The notes under the pieces were generated by a model. The model did no database searches and was not told where the DNA came from. It was given only the letters and a program-made list of their open reading frames with translations. Below, piece by piece: positions 17,560 to 30,328 of a stretch of DNA of 60,000 nt. Where the stretch lies: the NCBI RefSeq assembly GCF_032854445.1, contig NC_088307.1:18366017-18426016 (forward strand), in the 5' to 3' direction. Every line of letters starts with the position of its first letter. Within the stretch, counting starts at the first letter, position 1. The position numbers and the translations under genes were made by a program. The stretch is from Liolophura sinensis. Taxonomy: Eukaryota; Mollusca; Polyplacophora; Chitonida; Chitonidae.

Positions 17560-18095
17560 TCTAACGTAGCAGGACTGAAAGTGTGACAGTGTATTGTGAA
17601 CGAGTGGGACGTCACGTCTGTTGTCTTTGACATAGTAGTTCGGTGAGGCAGCACCGCAGTTATGAAGGTGTAATGTGAATGGAAAAGACCTCATGTATGA
17701 TGTCTTCGGTATCGAGGTAGCACTTATGAGAGTATATTATGTTTGCATGGGAGACACATTTCTGATGCGGCATTTCTGTGAGGCAACACTATTTTCGGTA
17801 TACAGTATACTGTGACTGGGTGAGGCGCCATGTCTGATGCGTGACGCGGCATTCCAGTGAGGCAGCTCTATAAGTGTGACAGTGTATGTGAGTGAATGAG
17901 GTGTATTGTCTAGTGTTTTTGACATGGTATTTCAGTGAGGCATCTCTATAAGTGTGACAGTGTGTGTGAGCGGTTGAGGTGTAGTGCCTGATGTCTTTGA
18001 CATCGTATTTCGGTGAGGCATGCTTGCTATACACGAACATCACCATGAACATTTCGTCATGGGACAACCGAAAGGCATTAAACCCAGTGCAAACT
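17560..18095 (+). mobile_element. SINE-B with internal array of about six 73-79-bp units
   Basis: Units starting near 17575, 17655, 17725, 17795, 17873 and 17952 each carry a GTGTGACAGTGTATGTGAGT, TGTCTGATGTCTTTGACAT and TTTCAGTGAGGCAGC series. The same series occurs once in single-unit SINE-B copies (reverse complement of 13735-13805 and 57735-57805). The right end resembles a diverged SINE-B tail. This is an internal expansion of a mobile element. Confidence 0.7.
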
Positions 18096-18284
18096 AAAAA
18101 CAAAAATTTGTAACTACAATTTTATTTATATGAGAAAAAAAGCCTAAATATCACCACCGCGTTGCAGCAAAATTTTAATGATGATGCCTACACAGAGTGA
18201 AACAGCTGCTTTATCGCCGCGAGGAATTCACTGATATTTTTCTGATTATGGTACATTCCTGATTTGTTCGGTCTGCGTGGCCTA

Positions 18285-18455
18285 TAATCGTTGGTCGTAC
18301 GTGGGGAGGTCTGTCACCAACCTGCAGATGGCCGTGAGTTTCCGCCGGTCTCTGCACGGTTTCCTCCCACCATACTGCTGGCAGCCGTCGTATAAGTGAA
18401 ATATTCTTGAGTACAGCGTAAAACACCAATCAAATAAATAAGTAAACAAATAAAT
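18285..18455 (+). mobile_element. SINE-A, first of a head-to-tail pair
   Basis: Truncated at the core (GGTCGTACGTGGGGAGGTCT), it reaches AGTGAAATATTCTTGAGTAC and CAATCAAATAAATAAGTAAA. The following copy starts within 20 bp in the same orientation, and TATAATCGTTGG occurs before each. Confidence 0.85.
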
Positions 18456-18464
18456 ATAATCGTT

Positions 18465-18700
18465 GGCGTTCTGGCGCAGTACAGGGATCCAGGAGCGTCT
18501 CATCAGTCCGATCGCTGGCTTCCTCTCCGGTTGTACCTGGGAAGGCCTGTCAGCATGTTGCGGATGGTCGTGTGTTTCCTCCGGGCTCTGCCCAGTTTCC
18601 TCTCACCATAATGTTGACCGCCGTCGTATAAGCGAAACATTCTTGAGTACCAGTACGGCGTAAAACTCCAGTCAAATAAATGTATAAAGAAATAAATTAA
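18465..18700 (+). mobile_element. SINE-A, second of the pair
   Basis: It starts in the head (GGCGTTCTGGCGCAGTACAG, then CAGGAGCGTCTCATCAGTCC), lacks the B-box region, and continues GCTTCCTCTCCGGTTGTACC through the tail CCAGTCAAATAAATG. An extra CAGTAC duplicates part of the tail (AGTACCAGTACGGCG). Confidence 0.82.
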
Positions 18701-20720
18701 TCCTGATTTGTTTTTCACTCTGCCATACACGATCTCTGGGAATACTGACTGCTCCCCATGTATTGAATGTCCCTGGCCTGTCTCCCCCGCCGACTTACAA
18801 TGGAGACTGGGGGTGATTGTTGTTCGCTGTGTTCGGTAAACATTCAATTCCGCCAGGTAAAACGTTAAGCCTATGGGGGTCACAGCTACGAGCCGCGCTC
18901 ACCTAGACCGAGCTAAGCGATGTGTACGTGGGGGTGTGCTAAACGGAACGACCCTGGCTGATCCCGGTGTGGTAATATACCTGCGCACACCTGTAATTAG
19001 TGAAGACAGGTAGATGTTAATAATTCAGTCCTTACTGTACAGAGACATATATCATCTATTATAGGTACAGAACGACAGGAAGACTTGTAAAGGGCCTGAG
19101 CAAAAAGGTGTGGATAGTGTAGCGCGGACTGCACAGAGAGCCAGGTGCGATACACTCTAGACGGCCTGATAAAACCCGCTGACCTGTGACTCGACGACAA
19201 CGGGGACTGTTGTCCTTCGCAGCCGTGGATTTAGACAGATTACGTTATCTTACATTCAGCTCTCCAGTGCTTGTTAAACATTCCATTATCTACCGGATTT
19301 GTGTGTACTGGAACACACCCGATTAACTGTTCCCGATCTGTCAAGGCATTCCACTACACGTGCTACACAGCGCGGCAAAGGTATGTAGAAACCTACATAT
19401 TGACTTGCTGGTTTGCGCCAAGTTTGACGTCTCTTTTAATCCTTTTCGGACACATTACAATTATCGATGTCTCTGTCTATAACAGTAAAGTACTCTTATA
19501 CTCTGGGACATATCTGGGACATGTGCCATATATTCAGATAGGGCCTATATAAACTAACCCCAGCTAGTCTTACAGTTAAGCCTATACACGAAAGCTATGT
19601 AATGCTTGAGTATTGTTTATGTGTAGACGAAATACTGAATGTAACGTGTAAGCCCTTTCTACACATGTGACAATGTGTATAGATTTTCAAGGTATTAGCA
19701 CACCCTGAATGGTCTTTAAGGGCACGGACCAGCAGTTTAAATCTATAGTTATACATTTATATGTATGTATTAGGTATTGTTCATACTGCCACTCGGAATA
19801 TACATACAACTGCTGTAATGCAGATAGGATTAAGAGTTTAATTAAGATTAAGATTAGGATTAAGAGCCTATACATTACATATATGATCCCTTCTCAGGCA
19901 TTGCTTTCACAAGGCTGAACGGCCTAATGCCCTCTTGCTCTAGTTCGTTACAAGACTTGAACCGTGAGTTCAAAGGTTCGATTCCAGTTCCCGGTGATTT
20001 GGCTGTGGATTTCACGTCAGAATTCTTAGACCTTCAGACTTGACCGTCTTCACAAGCCGATGAAATGTGCTCTTATTATATATTACGTGATTCTTTTCAC
20101 CCTTATCACATTATTCTTAGGCCGATACGCATGCGTGTCACCTGGTCACACACATATACCTTTTACACATTGATAAACAAGCTCAAATTCCCATACGTTG
20201 TGACACGTCGTGAGAAGCCAATGACCCCTTGCACCTCGTTTAGTGAATGAGCCATGTTAAAAAGATATAATATGTTCAAAATTTGACAGACAGACCGCCG
20301 ACAGACCGACCGATCGACAGACAGGCATGCTTGCAAAAAGACCGCCGACAAGTAGACAGACAGACAGACAGACAGACATGTGGCTACTTAGGAAAGCAGT
20401 TTGTCGCAGCTAAAAAAGACACTGCCTGTGCAATGCTAATCATAGACTTACAGACACAATTTAAAGCAATCAAAGTATTTATTTCATCATGCATGGTTAA
20501 GTGATGTAAGTAAATTAGGTGAGACATCCACATAAAAATAGCCGTGTGTTTTTTAAAGCAGCATGAATGTGCAGAGCCTGTGCAAGGTTCAGTTTTATTT
20601 TCATATATGAAACATTTGCAACTTACACCTAAAGCGCTTTCATTGGATGAAACGACAACCAACCATTTCAATCTGACAGCTTACTGAGTGATATAATGCA
20701 TTTACATGTAACCGCATTCG
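18701..20720. other. no gene; GACA-type simple repeat
   Basis: Mostly unique noncoding DNA. A GGTTCGATTCC B-box-like match at about 19974 has no tRNA fold around it. A degenerate (GACA)n/(GACC)n tract lies at 20285-20380, with CAGA repeated near its end. Confidence 0.45.
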
Positions 20721-20726
20721 ATTTAT

Positions 20727-20862
20727 TTATTTAGTCATTTGATTGATGTTTTACGCCGTACTCAAGAATATTTCACTTGTACGACGGCGTCCAGCATTAC
20801 GGTGGAAGGAAACCGGACAAAGCCCGGAGGAAACCCTCCACTGTCTACAGGTTAGGCTTTCC
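20727..20862 (-). mobile_element. SINE-A 3' half
   Basis: It reads TTTACGCCGTACTCAAGAAT, TTTCACTTGTACGACGGCGT, CCAGCATTACGGTGGAAGG and AGCCCGGAGGAAACC, then stops at GGCTTTCCAGG. The head is missing. Confidence 0.85.
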
Positions 20863-22470
20863 AGGTTGTAATATATGTAGACCTTAAGGTTAATTACATC
20901 CGTGGTTGTAAAGAACTAAAGAGCGCTGGTCTTTTGAAAAAAAAAATAGTTTAATTACTTGTGTTGGCATTTTTCATATAAATCACCTGCCAGTTTTTGT
21001 TTTACTGCTTTACTCTGTGTGAATATCATTTCAAAATACTGTCCATTATATACAGTTTATGTTTTACAAAGACTGACATTTTTCCATAGTCTGATTACTC
21101 ACACTGTGCACATACGCGCTGTCTAGCTTGCTCGTTGATTGTTGACTTTGGCTCTGAACACTCGAACTCCAATAAACAAAAACAGAAGAGGCAGTTTGAA
21201 TGACATTTAGAAGTCGTAAAACCAGCAGGTTTCTTGTGCAATTTTTTTTTCATGCAATCAAAATTAAACCCCCTGTAAACACGTCAAACCTTGTCTGTGT
21301 GGAAACTTGTTTTACATGTAGGCCTATTTTGCTTATTATAGAACGAAAAGTCGCGTGCCAACTCAAGTGGATCACGTTAGCTTTTTTTCAATTTTAACTA
21401 TTCTTCTTGCATTTAAATATCTTAATAAATGTGCACCAATATATGCTGCTAACTCTCTTAAATATTATTCACATCTAGTTTTCTGTATTTCTATGCCCGT
21501 GAAGTTGTGTTCCCTGAATATTATAATACTCAGGCTCCTGGTTAAATGAACAAAAAGCAAACGAAACAAAAACTGCCGTATGTATTTATATAGACATGTG
21601 TCATGTTACAATAATATAGTATCAGTCAACGTATGCTGTTCTCGAACGCGAAATAACATCACTGTCAGTCGATATCACATGTTATATAAAGATACCTATA
21701 TCCAGTTTGGGTTCAGTGTATTCCTACACTGCACATAGGCTTAAACAATGTCCATGTTGCAATCAACGTTTTCTTAACTGCCTCTTCTACCGGTATTATT
21801 GACAGGAGCCTTGCCAGAAATTAGGTAATTTAAAATTCAAGAACAAGCGTTTTCATACTTTCAGGAAATTGTAGTTTCACTTCTTTCTCGTTTAAGGTGT
21901 CCTCGCTTTAAAATATACACGGGGGAATTTACTGTTGATTTGAATTGAGGTCACATCGACCGTCAATATAGGATTATACTGTATGTACGCGTAGAAAGCG
22001 GTTAATGTGGATATAAAGCGAGGTTGGTATTGTAAGCGGTGGGCTTGGCGAGGGCAGGAGATGGCTGGTTGTGGGGAGGGTTGTCTGGAGGCGTGGGGAA
22101 GTTCATCTACATAGAAATTCACTCAGCTCGCTCGCGAAAAGTTTTCTTTTTCTCTTCGCTTAGGCTGTCCCTGCTGGACTGGTTTCGGCGCTTTGTGTGG
22201 AAATATGAATTCATGATAGAGGCAAGCCAGATTTTTCGCTTGAATTGTGAGCATCCGGACATATACATATAGAGGAAAATAAGCGTCGATGTGTCATTTC
22301 ATAAATTTGTTAGCACCAGTTAGTATTTTCTATGTCTAGTGAAGAGGAAATAAGGACAGGTTATAAGGTTAAGAAAGGTACAATAGCGTCTTCTTCCTAC
22401 TGTACTAGTATCATATCTATACATAGCTTGTAGGTAGATCGATGGTTAGCCTAACATGGGACGTATAGGG
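20863..22470. other. no gene recognised
   Basis: AT-rich unique sequence. The short open frames present lack splice context or recognisable motifs, and I see no repeat belonging to the families listed here. Confidence 0.45.
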
Positions 22471-22475
22471 CCCTC

Positions 22476-22715
22476 GCAGCAAGAGTGGCTGAGTGCTTTA
22501 AAGGCGTTTATCCAACAGTCGTCTTTTATCGGTGCATGGAACTGCAGGTTCAAATCTGGCATTCGTTAGTTCGGCTGTGGCTTGAAGTTAGGAAATTTAC
22601 CAGGTATTATATGCGCATGAGGAGAGCCGGTGGGTTTTACCTAGCTATACGCGGTTTCCTCTAGCGCCCATAAAACTGGCAGTCATTGCAGGAGTATGGC
22701 TTGGAACACATATCT
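22476..22715 (+). mobile_element. SINE-C copy with tRNA-Ser/Leu-like head
   Basis: The head reads AGAGTGGCTGAGTGCTTTAA, and the B-box-like GCAGGTTCAAATCTGG follows about 70 bp later, as in a long-variable-arm tRNA. The core GGTGGGTTTTACCTAG and CGGTTTCCTCTAGCGCCCAT, then CATAAAACTGGCAGTCATTG, match SINE-C. The tail is degraded. Confidence 0.6.
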
Positions 22716-22719
22716 GTAG

Positions 22720-22985
22720 GCACGTCTGTCCGTTTGTCTGCAACTCTGAACGATTGTCTGCCTTTTTGCACCTCTACATGTCTGTTCGTTTGTTTACCTG
22801 TCTGCACGATTGTCTGCACGTCTACACCTCTTAGCGTCTCTCCCTTTCTCTGCTCGTCTGCACATCTGCCAGCCTGTCTATGCTATTGTCTGCCTGTTTG
22901 CACGTCTGTTCGTCCGTCTATATGTTTGTTCGTACACATTTCCGTCTGCCTGCGTGTCTGCCTATCTTCCACTCAGCCTCATTTT
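22720..22985. repeat. degenerate CTGTCTGC/CACGTCTG tract
   Basis: Variants of GTCTGCACGTCTGT and TGTTCGTTTGT recur irregularly for about 260 bp. The resulting open frames (for example 22686-23060) are low-complexity C/L/V/S peptides and not a gene. Confidence 0.7.
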
Positions 22986-23163
22986 GTGCATTTTATACGT
23001 TTCGGCACGCAGCTTCATGTTTGTCTAAATAAATTTATCTATATTTCAAACGCCACATAAATAAATTACGCCACCCAAAAAACACCTCCGTGATATATTG
23101 TTCTCGGAGCCTTGTCGACACTGAATTATCGACGGTGTCCCCTGGAATAATCTTACATGAAAT

Positions 23164-23275
23164 CTGGTGGGACTTCTGGAGGGGACTTCTAGTGGGGACT
23201 TCTAGTGGGGACTTCTGGAGGGGGCTTCTGGTGGGGACTACTGGTGGCGACTTCTAGTGGCGACTACTTGTCTGT
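23164..23275. repeat. 15-bp minisatellite, about 7 copies
   Basis: Tandem GGGGACTTCTAGTGG and GGGGACTTCTGGAGG units with point changes, ending in GGCGACTACTTG. Confidence 0.85.
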
Positions 23276-23852
23276 CATTAATGTAACATAGGTCGTACAT
23301 GGTGAAAAGGTTTGCTAATGTATAGCTTGTAAAAGGTTGGTGTTGTAATCCGGGCACTTTAGTTTCCTCCTTCCATGATCAAATGGCCACCTCTGGAGTA
23401 TGATTTTAAAGGACAGTGAGAAAAAAAATGTCCTATACTAGTATATCATCGTCAGATTGTGCATTGAATTTGTATACATGTAGAAATGTGTCATGTAACC
23501 CTTATCACCTGGCCTTTAATATGTGACAAAGCACTACTGACAACGATTTAACATTACCGTGGTTTTAAAGCAATAATCACGTTTACGGTCATAAATGCGG
23601 CAAGATGCGAGAAGTCACATTTAACTGTCTGAAATAAGGTAAAGACTTCGGCATATCACGTATGTATATATATTTCGATATATATATAGAAGGTTTACAT
23701 GATCTTTACGTTTTTTAACATCCATATTGGTGTACTGGTCTGATACTAACCCATGACGATTACTATTGCTCCAAGATGGTTGACAATCTATTGTTTTATA
23801 TATGCTATGCTCTTGACGACACGTTCAAAGCCATGCATGCATATTTAAGTTC

Positions 23853-24090
23853 GGGCCTCTGTGGCCGAGGGGATTAGCAAAGGCCAGCACTGCGCAATGA
23901 CCCAGGAGCCTCTCACCAATGCGACCGCTGTAAGTATAAGTCCAGCTCATGCTGACTTCCTCTCCGGCCATACGTGGGAAAGTTTTTCAGCAACCTACGG
24001 ATGGTCGTCGGTTTCCCCCAAGCTCTGAATATATATTCCGCCGGTACTTAATTAAGTATGGTGTTGAACTGTTAAATAAAAAAGTGTATT
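23853..24090 (+). mobile_element. full-length SINE-A
   Basis: It starts GGGCCTCTGTGGCCGAGGGG (A-box-like TGGCCGAGGGGATTAGC), continues CAATGACCCAGGAGCCTCTC, has the B-box region GTAAGTATAAGTCCAGCTCA, the core and a degraded tail GTTGAACTGTTAAATAAAAA. It shows the family's tRNA-like head in plus orientation. Confidence 0.85.
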
Positions 24091-25970
24091 TTGAAAACAA
24101 ATGACAATAGATAAGACTTGGACGGTCGGTACAAAAACATTAACAAGGTTTTCTCTCTTGCAATACACATGACCCGTTTACAGGCAGGACGACTTGGCAG
24201 TCTGTCTGTAGCTGATAGGCATTGTGAACAGAGTTGTGATGAACAGAACAAGGGAATCTTTGCTACAATGCCTGTGTGTGTGTGTGGAAGCGTATTCTGG
24301 CATGCCTTGAAATTCCATCGTGGATTATTGGCAAGGTAAACATAACCCCCCCAGGCATGCGTAACCACTGTGGCTGCCAAAGTCTCCTGGGAGTTGGGAG
24401 GGGTTGGGGGGGGGGGGAATGAATGGGAATTTACGCTTAGCAAAACACTTTTGTAGTTCTTGTTATCAATGAGACGTTTGAGAATGGAGCTTAACATTGG
24501 AGCAGTCGAAGGGTGCTTAATGCTCTGTGTTAGCAAAGCGGATGTTTTTATGTGGATGGTTGACGTAACAAATGTAGTTCACCGGGAAAAGTGTGTGCTA
24601 TTGTCAACTGAACCAAAATGTCCACTGTCAAAACGAAACGATAAGATCTCTATATACATGCATTATCAGCTGTTTTCCTTTCTGTTTCATAATTGATACG
24701 TTTACAAGTATAGGCCTAGCTCTGCAGGAGTAGAGATGAAGGTAATCAAAGCTACATCGACTGTGCTACTCTCTGTTTAGCCACATGTAAAATATGAAAT
24801 GCTGCTGCAGCTGGATGTTTAATTTAGGTTTCGTTTTGTTTATTTATATACCGGAGTCAGGGTGTTATTCTTTGTGAAATTTAATTGAGCCAACTGCTTT
24901 CGTCGGGACGCCGATCAACATTTTACACGGCGATCTATGTTTTTCTAAAAAAGTAGTTCCTGGGGAGAATCACGTCGCATGCTGCTGATTAAACTTTGAT
25001 TGGTCTCAGACACTCAGAAAGGAGTGGAATGGACGCTCTGTTCTTTTCTGTCAACATGGACTTCTCATGTTTTGCAGCATATTTTTTTATGGTCATCAAT
25101 TTATGGCACACAAATGAAAAATAAATCTACCTGTACAGGCTTAAAGGCTTAGAAGCTCTTACAACCAAAACCAAGCAGGGAATCTCGGCAAAATGTCCAC
25201 CAGAAGAACACAAACCTAATTAATAAGTAATTGTACTATTAAATTACCTTATAAATCAGCTTTATTCAACAATGCCGATTATGCAGAATGTAACTCAGCA
25301 ATGGTAAAATATGCTATGTATGTGCATAATCTTAACTCTGTTATGCTAAAATTAGGAAAGGGAGGCGATGGTACACATCTTTCACTGGCGTGCATCTTTG
25401 TCTCATGTAGAACTGAAATATCGTTGGCAGCATTCTTTCGTCTGTCCACGTAATAAATCAATTTTACATAAAATTTCAATTTATATGCAAATATTTGAAG
25501 CTATAAATGTCATTCATTCATGCATATATAGGGCCTATAGTTCTGTCACATGCCTCACCCAGTTTTGATATGTGTCTTTTTTTATGATGTCTAACAATCC
25601 CGGCACATTGTGTGTAGGACACCAAACCGATCTAATTAGCATATAGATTAGATCAGTGGATGTAATTTACGCCTACTGAGTACTCCACATCGGTCTATAA
25701 AAAATGGACATTGGTGACAAGTGTCGTAAATTGAAGCAAACTGAGGTTTTATTTGATTGTATTTTTAGCATTTTATTCATTGTTTTAGACAAAAAAAAAA
25801 ACAAAAAAAGAAAAACAAAACATGGAGAAATGTCTCATGCGTTCAAGGTTTAAATGTGGACCGTATATATACTGTGGTTATATGAGTGATATTCCTTTGA
25901 TACCCCGATTGCGTGGACTAAAAGAAAACCTAAAAAATTATTGATTGGTTCAAGCTTTGATATCTGTGTC
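24091..25970. other. no gene; short G-run
   Basis: Unique noncoding sequence. A run of G (about 24405-24417) sits in a G-rich segment. The 154-codon minus-strand frame at 24072-24536 has no recognisable domain. Confidence 0.45.
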
Positions 25971-25974
25971 ATCT

Positions 25975-26040
25975 TTTCTATACTTTATTCAAAAATATCT
26001 CACTTATGTTGGCGGCGGAAAACGGGCACGAAGTCACCGC
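25975..26040 (-). mobile_element. SINE-A tail-side fragment
   Basis: TACTTTATTCAAAAATATCT, CACTTATGTTGGCGGCGG and AAAACGGGCACG are a short diverged remnant. Confidence 0.4.
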
Positions 26041-26059
26041 TCCTTGCTACATACCGTCT

Positions 26060-26505
26060 AACATAAGGCCGTAGTGTTATCAACAACATCTGATGGACCA
26101 AACAGTCAAAAATCCAACTCCGGCTGTTTGGCTGCGGCTTTAAGTCACGTGGTTTGTCAGGTTCCTGACGAAGGTCGGTGGTTTATTCCTAGCTGTCCGG
26201 TTTCCTCCAGCCATAAACCTGGTCGCCGTTGTATCAGTGAAAAGTGTTCAGCTTGGCGTTGAACACGCATTTATCAATCAATCAGTTTATCAATCAATCA
26301 GTTTATCAATCAATCAGTCTATCAATCAATCCAACCAGTCATTTAAGTAAAAAAAATTCTTGAGGCTGGCGTCAAATACCATTCAATCAGTCAATCAATC
26401 AATCAATCCACTCATAAACCCGATCATATAGCCTAAGCAGTCATTTCAGTAAAAACATTTTTGGGCTTCAATCACCAATCACTCAATCATTCAATCAAAA
26501 AGTAC
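26060..26505 (+). mobile_element. SINE-C copy with three successive tails and ATCA repeats
   Basis: The body has GGTTTGTCAGGTTCCTGACG, AAGGTCGGTGGTTTATTCC and GTTTCCTCCAGCCATAAACC. The tail motif (AGTGAAAAGTGTTCAGCTTG) is followed by (ATCAATCAGTTT)n, then appears again as CAGTCATTTAAGTAAAAAAA with TTCTTGAGGCTGGCGTC, and a third time as CAGTCATTTCAGTAAAAACA, each followed by more CAATCA repeats. Confidence 0.7.
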
Positions 26506-29120
26506 AATGCTATTTCAAATGATTGAAATTTTGTTTAATGAACCAAGGCAGCACAGTCTGCGTTCCTCCATATATATATGACAGTTGAAAGGTTCCGTTG
26601 TTTATTTGTTCGGAGGGTACACTTATTAATATTACACACACTATGTAAGTTGTCTATCTCAATATATCAAATACTATGAACGATATGAATTTGTGATCAG
26701 AAAAAGATAAGATGAAACGGATTTAATTTCGTTGGAAAACACGTGCCTTAGACTGAAAGCTGTGTCTATATGGCTGTCTTCATTTCCGGCGTACATCCTT
26801 GAGAACTAATCCGCTGTCCGGTTCTCAAATCTGATTAAGATTTTCACATCCACTTGTTGCATGGTCAATATAGTCTCTCTTTGCATGTGGCAGCGATGAC
26901 GGGTTTTGTCATCTTTTTTTGATCTAACTTGGTTTTAAATGCAAAGAAAAACACTAAAATGAAGTATGTGTGAGATGAAAGACCATTAAAAACTGTCCAG
27001 GAAAAGATATGATTGGATTTTTTTTTTCACAATTTGTTAAACCCAGTCAAACGCATTTAAATATTTTATTCTATGGTGGCCTTTTTCGACCACAATGCTA
27101 CCAGTGACGTCAGGTAAGGTTTTTGTAACTTAACACACATTAGACTGATACATTTCTTCATTCAAAATGACTATACATATAGGTCTATGAATGCATTCAC
27201 CGATTTGAGCTTGAAACTAACTAGGCAAAACGTATACATGTAGATATGATGTAATTGATACCTTCTGGGTCACAAAATACCATCACAGAATATGACCTTT
27301 TAACACAATTTTACTTGGTTAGATTAATTCCGAAAAAAAAAATCCAATTATCCAACCTTTAAAAAAACTGTATAACTTGCTGCAATGCAGATAAATTGGT
27401 GTGTTATATATTGAGTTTTAAACTTCGTCATCGCTTTTATATTACGGTTGGCTCAACTAAGCTGATTTTTTGCACTGCCTTGAGACGCAGCAAAAACATA
27501 ATCTGGCTCAGGATATGTATAATACTCACACAAAATACGAAAGCTTTTGTAAAAACTTTCCGAAATGAGACGGGGGAGTTGGGGTGTGTGGTTGGTTGGT
27601 GGGGAGCGGACAATGGAGAAACAATTATGAAACGGATATCATAAATCAGGTGCAGAAGGTTTTTCAGCTGTATTAATCGACTCTGTCATTACAACACAGA
27701 GCTGGTATGCAATGTCAGGTAAAGTACAGGTGTGTACAGTTTGAAGATGTTATCCGTGAGACGTCGCACACCTGTTGTGTATATCGGTTAAAAAAAACAC
27801 TATCAAGATATTTTCGTAACTGATTGACCCATTTTTAAGTGAAAGTCTTCTTGTCATAGCGGCCCAGGCCGTCAGCTGAAAAATCTGTCCAAAGTCATAA
27901 AAAGTCAGACTTTCCCAAACATAAACTTAATCAAAATGTTGAGTTCAGTTAGCCATCTAAAAGCAGGAGAAGACACAATCAATGATTTTCAACATATAGC
28001 ATTATCTAACTCAAATGTGATACGGTTGGGAGAGGTGGGGAGGGTGTGGGGAACCGAGTGGGAAGGTGAATGGGGATACGTGGATTAAATTCTTTCAATC
28101 ACTTAGACACACGTGGCTTGAGTTCAATCCCAGCTCCTAACAAGGAGTTTCCCAGATATTTTTGCCTCCATTGTTCTCGTGAGCGCTTGACTTTCACCAG
28201 TGTGACATGCGCATCGACTGTGTTTGTGATGTAAGATTGAAAATCATTGGCTTCGATAAGTTTGGTAATTTTTCCTCTGAACTTACAAGTCTGTTAAATC
28301 TGGTTTAGCCTATACAGTCCCATCTGTTGTATACGAATTCGACCATAGAAAATAATCCGTACGCTTTGTCCAACAGCGCACGATGACAGAACTTCAGATA
28401 GCGCCACCTGTGGGGTTCGTTCTGTTGGTATTTTGGTTAATCAGGTCATCATTACGTAACTGTAAAGTGGCGACAGACTGACGAATGATAATGGCCGTGA
28501 CATCTCCTCCTTAGGGACCGCGTGCCGTAATAATTAGGTCCAATAAAAAGCGTTGTACTGTAATTGAATTATCTTCGGTTACCGGCTTTGTGGTGTATAA
28601 AGTCCATCCTCTGTTTACCATATGGAGGGGAACTGGGTGTTTTTGTAAACGAACATCTGGGTTGTGAAGACAAGATGAAGCGTCTGTCAGAACATCAGTG
28701 TACTTATACGTAATTTTGAACAAAAACGTTCTTACTTCATAAAAACCTTTTTTTTCTAATCTTATGTCGACTGCTGCTGACGAGCACAGATGTGTTTGGG
28801 AGAAGTGCCCAAATAAGCCCATGCGTATCTTGTATTATAGCTTAATATAAACATATGCAACATTTTGCTCTTGTTAAATAGGGGTGTATTTTTTGGGATG
28901 AACAAGTGGTTTTCACAAAGGACAAGTAGGCCTTCTGAAGCTTTCACTCATAAATTGCTAGTGTTTGAAAACTTTCTTTTCAAGTAATACGCTATGCTTT
29001 TCCCTTAAACTCCCACTTAGGCTTATGACCTAGCTCGACAAGCCTATATATTACTGCACGTATGAACTGCTGAGTCAACCCTATTTCCCCAGCTCACTGG
29101 GAAAGTCAACCTTATTTCCC
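26506..29120. other. no gene; G-rich patches
   Basis: Unique noncoding sequence. G-rich segments at 27571-27608 and 28025-28070 have several GGG/GGGG runs. ACGTGGCTTGAGTTCAATCC (28111) resembles a SINE B box without a clear body. No exon was recognised. Confidence 0.45.
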
Positions 29121-29124
29121 AATG

Positions 29125-29278
29125 GCTTCTTCTCCGGGAAGGTCTGTCAACAACCTGTGGATGGTCGTGGGTTGCCCCAGACTTTGCCCGGCTCCCTCCC
29201 ATCATAATTCTGGTCACGGACGTACAAGTGTAATATTCTTGAGTATACGTGGTAAAATAAATCAATCAATCATTCAAT
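29125..29278 (+). mobile_element. 5'-truncated SINE-A
   Basis: TTCTTCTCCGGGAAGGTCTG, GGATGGTCGTGGGTTGCCCC, GTAATATTCTTGAGTATACG and AATAAATCAATCAATCATTC follow the SINE-A order; the tail has shifted from AAAT to CAAT repeats. Confidence 0.8.
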
Positions 29279-30328
29279 TAGTCAAGCGTATTTCGAGGTT
29301 AAGGCCTTTGAAACCGGTTGACTTGTTCTCATGCAGGTAGGTGAAAGTCCTAAAAATGGAAAAGATCGATCTGCATTTTCCATTTAATCGCATCACGCTT
29401 GTATGGCAAACCGTGTCATCCTAATAACTCGATTTGTGAGTTTGAAAAAAGAATGTGATGAATGGCAGCTTGCTAATTAAGTCATATATCAAAGATTTGT
29501 TGATAACTGCCTGACAAAGATATGCAACACAGTCACACTGTTCCCACTTTTCTTTTTAGATAATTATCGGAATTCAAAAATGACAGCTGGCCTTTAATTT
29601 TTTTTTCTGCAAAGCTACATGTAGGCTTTTGCAGGTTGTATATACAATGAAGCGGCAATATAGAACAAAGAAACTTGCTTTGAAAAATGTACCCGCAAGA
29701 TCTATTAATGAGCATTAGAATTGCTTTGTTACCGAGCAACAGAAGTCTGCACCTGTTGATGCGCTTTTTGTTTCCAACTTAGTTTAACACTGATATAAAA
29801 TGCGATATGTTTACATGACCTGAAACATATTTAACCCAATTGCTAAATAGTCCAGTTAGCTGGGGCACCACAACTTCAGCATGTACATGTGTATGTATAC
29901 ATGAAAATCTTTGTCTTGTTTGAAAAAAAGAGCTTATTTTCTTATTATAGCTTTGTTCAAAGTTTTTATTTACTACATGGAAATTTGCTAGAACTTTATG
30001 AATGGAAATTATTTGAGTATTTCTTGGAGATATCATTGACAGACTTCTTCTATAGTTGTTCACACTCGATATACATGTACATCTTCCCACAATGCACTCA
30101 ACGTCAATTTGCGGAAGTATTGACGGGCAAGAAAATAGTACCCATAATGGTAGAAAAGTGAACGACAAAAGACATTCGTGCATATTTGATCAGTGTTATT
30201 GTGCTTAATGAACGTTTAGTTCCATTGTGTTATATACTATATCCCTTTGCCACAGGGCATTTTCTAGAGTAGGGTGGAATATTTGAATATGTAAAGACAG
30301 TTTGTGTAGTTATTTATGTCTTAAAGGT
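29279..30328. other. no gene recognised
   Basis: AT-rich noncoding DNA. Overlapping open frames on both strands at 29779-30183 are AT-driven and lack protein character. Confidence 0.45.

Noticed and set aside
23853-23960. tRNA gene
   Set aside because: The A- and B-box-like motifs belong to the head of SINE-A; the body continues into the SINE core and no full cloverleaf is present. The same holds for heads at 22.5, 44.8, 45.9 and 57.9 kb.
24072-24536. 154-codon minus-strand frame
   Set aside because: Overlaps a G-run and a SINE tail, with no domain and no splice context.
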